This document shows positions 56,207-64,000 of a stretch of 64,000 bases of DNA, in pieces. The notes beneath the pieces are model-generated. The model did no database searches. It was not told the DNA's origin and saw only the letters and a list, made by a program, of their open reading frames with translations. This stretch comes from Melieria omissa. Lineage: Eukaryota > Arthropoda > Insecta > Diptera > Ulidiidae. Position 1 is the stretch's first letter; each line of letters opens with the position of its first letter. Made by a program: the position numbers and the translations under genes. The stretch spans positions 57,411,900 to 57,475,899 of the forward strand of contig OZ020268.1 in assembly GCA_963971225.1 (NCBI GenBank), written 5' to 3'.

Positions 56207-57240
56207 ACTCCCTCTCTCTCTCTCTTAATGAGCTACTTAACTCTCTCTCTCCTGGGAAGCATAGACTTCAGACAGCTGTTTGTAACCTAAAAACGGACCT
56301 TGACTTAACATATCGCTTCGATGAACATTGGGAAAACTTTTCTAGTATCGCAAGGTTCGCAAACGGGCTCGTAGTTTTACTGCAACAGACCTGAAAATTC
56401 TACATTGTCTACTTTCCATCTATAGAAAAATGTATTATGTACCATCCTTACTTAACGTTTTCTCCATTCCAACTTCAAATGAATCAACTGAAAATTTCTT
56501 ACACCACTTTACGGTACAAATGGCGTTCTAATAACACTCCCACACACACACACCGACTAGTAATAGCAATCATGCTGTAAGTGAGCAGCAACCACACCGC
56601 GCACAACAACAATCAGCCACAATAACAACAGTCGCCGACAAGAGACGACGATAAACGACGAAATAAACTTAACCGCTGCCCAAGCGCAAATTCAACAATC
56701 TACCAACAACAGCAACAGCACCAGCACCACCACCACAAACAACAACAAACGTTACAATACAATGTTGTATTGTACAAGTTGTACTGGTCGCCACACTTAC
56801 AGCAACAAATGCACAAATAATAATTTTATGAGGGCAAATTGAAAAATGCCGAAAAACTCCGCCCTGCATTGCATCGCTAGGCGACACCAACACACGTTCA
56901 TTTACCTCCCACCCCCTCCCCCTTTGACAAACAACACTCTCTCACACACACACACACATGCGCACATTTATTGCGCTGGGCAAATTGAAAAAGTGCACAA
57001 AATAAAACACCAAACCCCAAACAAATTTCCCACTATTTCTGCCATTATGCTGAAAATTGAAAACAGCGCGTCATCTCGCTCGCACCAAGGGCGACCAGCG
57101 CAGCAGCTGGCCACATTGTCGTCCATGTTGAAAATGGTGTAATTGTTGTTGTTATTATTATTGTACTACTTATTGTTTTTGTAGTTGTTGTTTATTGCAG
57201 CGTTTTGCCGCTGCGGTTAATGAATAATTAAGGTGTGCGC
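56207..57240. other. Non-coding stretch
   Basis: Contains TCTC runs (56214-56250), CAACAG/CAACAA tracts (56580-56760), a CACA microsatellite near 56943 and GTTGTTG near 57145. It probably belongs to the upstream region of the exon at 58141. Confidence 0.45.
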
Positions 57241-58140
57241 CAGTGTGTGTCGTCGCGGCGGCTGGCAGCGCCGCTCAATGGTGGTGGATTCGGTCGTTCG
57301 CGCTGCTTGTCCTTGCGGCTCGCGGTAAGCGGAAGTGAAGTAACGCTGAGCACGGCATTGCAGCAGCGCCGGACGCCCGAGGAATCAAATTAAGTGGTCC
57401 AAGTGGTTTGATGAATTTCCCTCTCGTTCGCACCACACGCACAGCGTTGTGTCTCGCTTGCACGCTCGCTTTGCTTTGGCGGCACTGGCGCTGCTGTTGG
57501 TGCGGTAGTGTGAGCGCAGCCATTGGACCATTTGCCGCGGTGGTGGCAGCCACACCGATTCCGGCTTTGCGCAACAATGGCAACAATCTCCATTTGTTTT
57601 TGTGCCGCATTCACTCGCTCGCCCGTTCGTGCGTTCGTTGGCTGCGCTGGCTGGTTCGTTGCCGGGTCGCGGCCACTCGGTTTCCTGGCGCTGCGCGGCG
57701 CTCAGCGAACTCAGTTCAAATTGAATTTCCATTGTGAGCGTTCGTGTGGTGTGCCGGACGCGTTTTATTGCATTGCAGCGCGTTGTGCTACCCGTCGGCC
57801 GGCTGTTGTGCAGCTCGCGGTGGTCGATCGAGACGGCTCAGACCCAAACCGGATCTCTGGCTTTATTGATTTTGTGCGAACACTTCGGTGCGCAACAATA
57901 AGTGACAAATCTTTTAGCGTCAAATTGAATTCCAACTAATCGCCAACACAATTAACACATAATAAAACAACAAAAACCAGTTAGTGTGTGTGTGCCCGCG
58001 CGTCCATACGCCGAACAATTAAAATTCGCCGTTTTCATTGCAAACTGAGCGAACGCGCGGCATTTGTATGCAACGGCCGTCGCCGCTGTCAACGCGTGTT
58101 GCCGCCAACAACAACGCTCGCGCCCACTAGTGCAACGATA
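57241..58140 (+). promoter_or_regulatory. GC-rich promoter/5' UTR region of the 58141 exon
   Basis: A sharp rise in G+C begins at about 57240 and continues into the 58141 coding exon. Frames are open on both strands simply because of composition. In the coding frame itself, the open frame continues upstream of 58141 to 57988, but the translation there is not low-complexity like the exon and begins in UTR-like DNA. I favour it as 5' UTR. Confidence 0.45.
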
Positions 58141-58747
58141 ATGGTCTTGGAGCAACAGCAGCAGACGCCACAACAGCAACTGCTGCAATTGCAGCGCCTA
58201 CACACGCCCCCGCAACACCAAAGTCCAACTGCCGGCAGCAACAGCAACAATAACAACAACAACAACCACGCCAGTAGCAACACCGTTTGCATCGTTAGCG
58301 GCGCCTATAGCGTCGGCAGTTCGTCGTCCGCGGCGAATACAATTGCCGGCGGCATGCCGTCGGAGGGTCTACACCCCACGGCCGCGCTGCAGCTTTATGC
58401 GGCCGCTGCGCAGCTGGCGCCGGGCGGTATGCGCGTACCACCGTGGGGCCCGTTTCTGCAGTTCGGTGTGCCCGGCGTTTTCGGGCCTGGCAGCCCGTTT
58501 CTGGGTCGACCACGTTTCGAGTCGAATCCGCAAAATGCCGCCGCGGCCGCCTCGCAAATGGCGGTCAACGCGAGCAATGCGTTTGCCAATCTGACCGGAC
58601 TCAGTGTGGCCATACGCAATGTGTCCGCCGTGCAGACAACGGCCGCCGCTGCTGTAGCCACGGTGGCCATACAGCATCGACTCATGATTGGCAACAGACA
58701 AAACATGCCAGCGGGGCCGCCGAGCGAGGGATCGAACGAAGACGGAG
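58141..58747 (+). CDS. First coding exon of a probable nuclear regulator (Gln/Ala/Asn-rich), partial
   Basis: From ATG 58141 there are 202 residues, ending at the donor gacggag|gtgagt in phase 1. The start is MVLEQQQQTPQQQ, followed by an Asn run, an Ala-rich segment (HPTAALQLYAAAAQLAPGG) and a hydrophobic, probably conserved core VPPWGPFLQFGVPG, then FGPGSPFLGRPRF and a second Ala-rich stretch. It ends in an acidic/Ser turn (PPSEGSNEDGG). This layout is typical of the N-terminal exon of fly developmental transcription factors (homeodomain and others), but no DNA-binding domain is in the window, so the family is not identified. Codon use is G+C-rich like the other true exons. An in-frame ATG at 57988 would add 51 residues. 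Confidence 0.6.
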
Positions 58748-59432
58748 GTGAGTGAGGACGCTGTTGTGAATCTTGAAAGGGGGTTTTGATTGGAAATTTG
58801 ACAAAGTAAAGTGCAATTGGAAGAATATGTGTCTAAAGCTGGATACGTTTGGCTTTGTAGAAATGTATGGGGCTAAGTTGAAGATTACATATATATTTTT
58901 GATATTATTGAAGAAAGTTTCAGGAGATTGAAAATACCGTCGGAAGCTCAGTGTAGTTGTGAATACTTTGCTTGAAAATTGTTCTTCTTAATGGAAGAGA
59001 ACATTTTTTTTTTTCATAATGCTTCTTCATCTTAACGGTTGCAATCTTTGATTCAAAGTGCTGCTTCTTGCTAATGGTTGCAGAAACCTTTGCTTCGAGG
59101 TTCTGCTTCTTCTTACTGGTTGCAATTAGGTTTGCGTGGTTTGTAACAAAAAGCGAGCATCAAAATTACTGAATTATTAGTCAAGAAATGAAATGATAGG
59201 AAATTTTACAGGAAAATGCTACAAATATTGAACTTGATAAATATTTTTCATTTAAGAAATTAATTATTTCACTTAATAAATTATTTCACTAAATAATTTC
59301 ATTTAATAACTTTAATGATAACTTGACATAATCATTTTTAGTAAAAGGCAAACATTTTGACATATGCAAAATCTTCACTGGGATGGTCTCTTTCAACTGT
59401 GTTCCAATTCAAAGGCACAAGAAACTCCTATA
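58748..59432 (+). other. Start of a long intron after the 58141 exon
   Basis: Begins with a strong donor, GTGAGT. A short duplicated pair, 'aatggttgcagaaacctttg' / 'actggttgcaattagg', preceded by 'ctgcttctt', is seen at 59060-59130. No acceptor-exon pair with coding features is recognised up to 64000, so the intron probably runs off the window. Confidence 0.45.
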
Positions 59433-59434
59433 TA

Positions 59435-60256
59435 CAGTGGACGTCCAGTATAACGAACTTCCCATTTAACGAATTTTCGATTTAACGACCAAAAGTGAAA
59501 TTCGCTATTCGATATAACGAATGTTTGTGTAGTTTTTGTTGTTTGTTGTTTTTATTCACATTCTTTACAATAACAATGAATATTTGGTTTGGTCAAGTGA
59601 ACGGTACCTCAATTGTTTTTATTTTTGTTCCGTTAAAAGTTTCAAATTTTAACCAAGTTAACAACATTTTCAAATTCGGTTTGCATGCATTGCTGATAAT
59701 TCTCACAGGATTTGTTTTGCGTTCGGTCGGCTTTTTTCTTTTAAAAATAAAAATTTCAATAATTAATCAAGAGAAACTGCCAAACAGAAAACTTTACTTG
59801 CGGTAAAGAGGCAATCGCGCTTCGAAGACTTTTTCACTTTCAAACAAGATATTTGTTGAACCTTTTGTTTATCCTTTTCTAAAAAAAGGCGATCACTGTC
59901 CTTTGGGGTCAGGATGACTCCAATCAAACGGTTATATGATTTACTGACAAAACATGAAGAAATGTTACACATAAAGCACAAAAGAAAAGGAGGAAGCTCC
60001 GAAAAGTATTTTTCTCGATTTGTTATTGGGTTGTAAGCGCGATTAACACTAAATAACACAAGTAGACGAGTGGTCGTTTTTAATTCCGCCTGGGGTCAAA
60101 TAGACCCCAAGGGACAGGCAGATGGTTAAAAACTGAATATGTGAGACTTATTTTTTTAAGAGGGATGGTTTAAAAAAAATGCCTTCGATTTAACGAATTT
60201 CTCGATTTAACAAATTGGGGTTACAACATAAGATTCGTTATATTGGACGTCCACTG
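59435..60256. mobile_element. pogo-like element, 822 bp, non-autonomous
   Basis: The ends are CAGTGGACGTCCAGTATAAC and, reversed, CAGTGGACGTCCAATATAAC, each followed by GAA. TA flanks are at 59433-59434 and 60257-60258. 'gatttaacga' words repeat inside both ends. The centre (about 59800-60130) contains 'ctttggggtcaggatgac' and 'ctggggtcaaatagaccc', which may be another inserted repeat. The frame at 59495 shows no pogo transposase motif. Confidence 0.85.
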
Positions 60257-60258
60257 TA

Positions 60259-62300
60259 GTTTGATTTCAATATGTGCTGACATAAAGTTTTAAAATTCTA
60301 TTTCCGGCGTGATATATTGCGTATATGATATATAATGTGTTTATAAAAATATTTTACTGGAAATTGTCTCTTTGACTCTTCAGTAAAAAGCTTTTTCTGA
60401 TCTTCACCAAAGGCAGTTCACCAGCTTACTTTAAGGATTCTATTTATACTCTCTGTTCCTTAACTGATCTGATGCTTCTTTATCTGATCCGAGCCATCGC
60501 CCGTTTTAAACCAAATTTTAGGGGTTTTGACTTCATATTTAAGACCTTTTTAAAGTTGTTATTGTATACAGTCCATCTATCTATCTTCGTTAATTGATCC
60601 TGTTGGTTTAATCCCGATTGACCTGCGGTTTAATCAGAACTTAGTAACAAATATGCATGTCAAGAATCATTTTACTGAACAGTTGTCTATAGCCAAACAT
60701 CTTAACATTCGAACGTTTTGTTTTACTAAATGTCAGTTTTGAGATTCTGAACATTTGACTAGTTTAATGCACATTTGTCTATAGCCAAACATCTTGACAT
60801 TCTTTTGTTCTCTCTAACACAATTTTGACATTCTAAAACAATCTCCTTTCACTTTTAAAATTAATTTTAAAAAAATTAATAAATTAATATTTATTAAAAT
60901 ATTTAATGAATATTATTATCTATTTAATGAAAACCAATTTGCGGCACTTCAAATCAATTAGTTTGTGAGTTCACCTTGGTTTATGGCATAAACCAAACGT
61001 AGTCATTAACCCTTGGCATTACGAACTCATTTCAATTATTCAATAATGTTAAAAAATGAAAGAAAATAATAATGATGCAATAATACAAAAATACTAATTC
61101 TGCTTACTTTATTAGGCATTAGCAAATAATGGAAAATAATCTTATTGAAATCAATTAGTGAGAATAGCTTACTGGCTGCCTGACCTTGGATCGTTGAGTG
61201 TAATAAATATAAATGATTAGCAGCTTTTATTTATTAGAATTCGATATTTTTAATTAGCTGTTGTGGTGGAGTCTTTGTTAAATTTAATCAGCTCTATTTT
61301 TTAACTTTAATATATAAAAAATTAATTCTATACTCTCTAACCTCTAAAAAATAAATAAAAACAAGCTTCAATTAAAATAAAATAAATTAATTCAAAAAAG
61401 TAATTGTTCTGATTACTTTTTTATTCACAATTTATTGGATAATCTGAATGGATGGATCAAATTAATTTTTTTATAACTTCTGAATTTGTTTAAATATTAA
61501 TAAATAACAAAACTAGATTTCTCTATTGAATTTTAATTATCTACTCTACAAATTTAAAGTAAAATAGAGACATAAATTCATTCTGAATATTTTTTTTTAT
61601 TATTTACTTATAAAAAACAAACTAGAATTCTAGACTATTGATTTTCTCTAATCTAAAAAATTTAAATTTAAATAAAGAAATAAAATTGCTTTAACTTCTT
61701 TCTTATTTATAATTGATTGATTGATGTAATATTTTATGTGCTGGATTTTTAAAAACTTTAGCGAATAAAAAAAAAATGGATTTCTCTATTCAATTTAATT
61801 TCTCTACTCTAAAAAAAATCAAATTTAAAATAAAGGAATCAAATTATTCAGATTAATTTTTTGTATACTTTTATTTACATATAAATGAAAACTTGTAATT
61901 CTACATCTAAAATTGTTGTGATTACTTTGATGAATTATAATTAATTTTTTTGAAATTGCTGAATTCTATTAAATTAAAATAAATAAATTTATTTCTCTTT
62001 ACAATCTAATTTCTCTAATCTTAAAAAACTGAATTTAAATTAAGAAATAAATTGTTTAATTATTATACTATTTTTATTTAATCTTTTATCTAATCTTAAA
62101 AAAATGAGATTGTTTCATGGTTTTATTTAAAACTCCTGATTTTTTTTTTTTAACAAAAATATATATTTTAACTTTCCATTCAATTTTACCCACTAAAATT
62201 GATTTCTCTATAAAATTGTTGTGTTTAATTTATTACTTATTTTTAAAAAACATCTGCAGTTATTAGAAGCTCAAAGTAGCTAAACTTAGTAGTCAAAAAT
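60259..62300. repeat. A+T-rich intron DNA with several decayed tandem arrays
   Basis: 'tctatagccaaacatctt' with 'acattc' recurs at about 60686 and 60777. From 61310 to 62220 the phrase 'atttctctattcaattt', then 'tctctactctaaaaa' and 'aatttaaa.taaagaaat', recurs at about 61518, 61640, 61785, 61995 and 62195 (period about 120-200 bp). No coding frame. Confidence 0.6.
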
Positions 62301-64000
62301 ATTATCTCACAACTTTTTCAAATAGACAGCTTTCTGTGTATGAAATTTGCTTCACAATTGAATGTTTAATCAATGATTATTTCTTTTTGAATCAACCAAA
62401 GGTTACATTATGCTAACAGCTGCTTCTCATCGGTTTCACCTCACAATGCCACTGATTATTTCGCTCATTAAGCACAAATTACATTGAATCACAAACTGCT
62501 TTGGATTAGTAAAATTTTGCTATAAAATTCCAAATAAAGATTCCTTTCATATTAATTTGCTACATTCTCCACATCCATACATACACAAACCCATAGTCGT
62601 ATGTTCGCGCATATGTAAGCAAGCATTATAAACCGTCAGTAAGACTGAATACAAAAAAAATTAAATCTTTTTTAAACAAATTGCATAACAATTAAATGTT
62701 GTTTGCGCTCTATAATCGCAACCGGTTCACACAATGCAATCGATTTAGTTATTTTTCATATCACAAACACACACACACACAATAATCTCCAATCCACTTT
62801 TGTTCAGTGTTGAATTTGAATTTTGATTAGTCGCTGAAAATTTAAGCGAATAAGGTCACAGCTTGCGAGTGTTTTGCAACCGCCAAATCAATTCAAATCA
62901 ATCAATTAGCGCACGTTCGTTCGTTCGTTCGTTCATGTTCAATCAACTCAAATACAAAGTATACAAATGCAAATATGCTTTCATTTCAGTTTTCAACGTT
63001 GAGCAAATTGATTAGTGCTTGATTAATGACAACAACAAAAGTATGGCATATGCAAAGTTCTAAGCATAATGGCCGCCCAGGCCGACGGTACTGTACACTC
63101 CACTATCAGCTGATCGATTGAATTTTGTTATTGAATTCAATTAACAATCGGAATTTTCAATGCTTTCGGTTAGTTGAAGGAGGTTATGAGGTGATTGCAT
63201 GTAGCGCCACGTGTTAAAAGCAGCAACAAAATAGTCTAATTCGAAAACATTGTAAACGGGTGATGTAATGTCATATTTTGATAGCGTACGACTTTTGTGA
63301 TTGACAGTTGGAGTGATTAATTCGAAACATGTGAGTGTGTGTGAGGGTAAAATATTGTAGATTGTAGGGTTCAAGGACATAAAGAAGGTTTTTTCACTCC
63401 CAATGCGAGTTAAAATAATCGAAAAAATGTTTCAAGTTAGTCTAATTTAAATATTAGTGAAGAAAAAGTGTCAGTCTATGTCAGTCGCTTCATGCAAGAA
63501 TGACTGTTCTCCTTCTCAGTGCTGTTTTTCAGCGCTCGAAATCAATTTGTGGCTCTATTCGGTGTGTGTTGACTGTTTTTGTGAATGAATTCAGACAGGA
63601 TATTAATTTGATCTGATCATTAGATAATGAATTTGTAATTTGTAAATTGGCAACATTCGCCTTGAGAGTTTACAACACTGCCAGCACGCCCACTCGGCTC
63701 GTGCACATGCGCAGCGCTCTACACACAAACACGCACACACACATTCGCCTCTAACATTTCGCATTTGCCATAAAAACATTAATCATTCGGCAGCAGCAAA
63801 GAAACGCATCGACGGCAAAGCTCTAGCGAGGCTGCTTTTCGACAATGTGCCTACGCATCGAAGCGTGTTGACGATGACAACGAAAACAACGCCGCCGCCG
63901 CCGTCGCCGTGTAACGCTGCCAGTTGGCCAAAGTAACCAGACAAAACCCGTCGTCGACTGAGCGAGTGCGAAAATGTCTGTCCATCCGTTCGTCTGTCTG
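62301..64000. other. Non-coding stretch to the window end
   Basis: Mixed A+T-rich DNA with a CA run near 62767, GTTC repeats at 62917-62935 and a rise in G+C from 63660, including GCC repeats at 63891-63905. The last 340 bp resemble promoter or 5' UTR composition, but no coding frame is supported. Confidence 0.45.

Overview
The window is animal nuclear DNA, about 60 to 65 percent A+T, from a higher fly. I infer an acalyptrate, probably tephritid-like, from the gene complement, the short introns with GT..AG or GC..AG ends, the CAA/CAG-rich tracts and the mix of mariner, Tc1, hAT and piggyBac-type elements. It is not bacterial, and no prokaryotic or viral system was found.

Coding content is concentrated in 17.4-30.6 kb. 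On the plus strand lie the last six exons of a multi-membrane-span 'nose resistant to fluoxetine' (NRF)-type acyltransferase-3 protein; its 5' end is missing. Convergent to it on the minus strand is a complete CLPTM1L gene (GPI-precursor scramblase family). Head to tail with that, also on the minus strand, is a complete Bap60 gene (BAF60/SMARCD subunit of the Brahma SWI/SNF complex). Bap60 is divergent from a complete PSMD5 gene (proteasome 19S assembly chaperone) across a 470 bp shared promoter interval. These are unrelated housekeeping or membrane genes; I see no sign of a common pathway. Two more coding exons are inferred on the plus strand: a signal-peptide-like first exon at 41378-41498, and an Ala/Gln/Asn-rich first coding exon of a probable nuclear regulator at 58141-58747. 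Both splice to exons I cannot place in the window.

The rest is intergenic or intronic DNA built from mobile elements and degenerate local duplications. Elements delimited here by terminal inverted repeats and target duplications are: hAT-type MITEs (4486, 39452, 55216, 55909, and possibly 22916); an internally deleted mariner (13447); a Tc1-type DD34E element (36521-38779) with a TTAA-flanked piggyBac-type element nested inside it (37281-38310); two pogo-like elements (49902 and 59435); and a TTAA-flanked element with 20 bp perfect ends (51100-51830). Four copies of one tRNA-derived SINE family (12121, 14150, 38793, 55658) carry 12-14 bp target duplications, and a second tRNA-derived SINE lies at 33013-33312. 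Between them are many arrays of diverged 50-280 bp units.

I did not find a novel multi-gene system. The observations most worth checking are the 3n intron of Bap60 with duplicated donor sites, the GC-AG intron in the NRF-type gene, the nested transposon/SINE stack at 36.5-39.2 kb, the SINE family, the TTAA element at 51.1 kb and the two orphan 5' exons.
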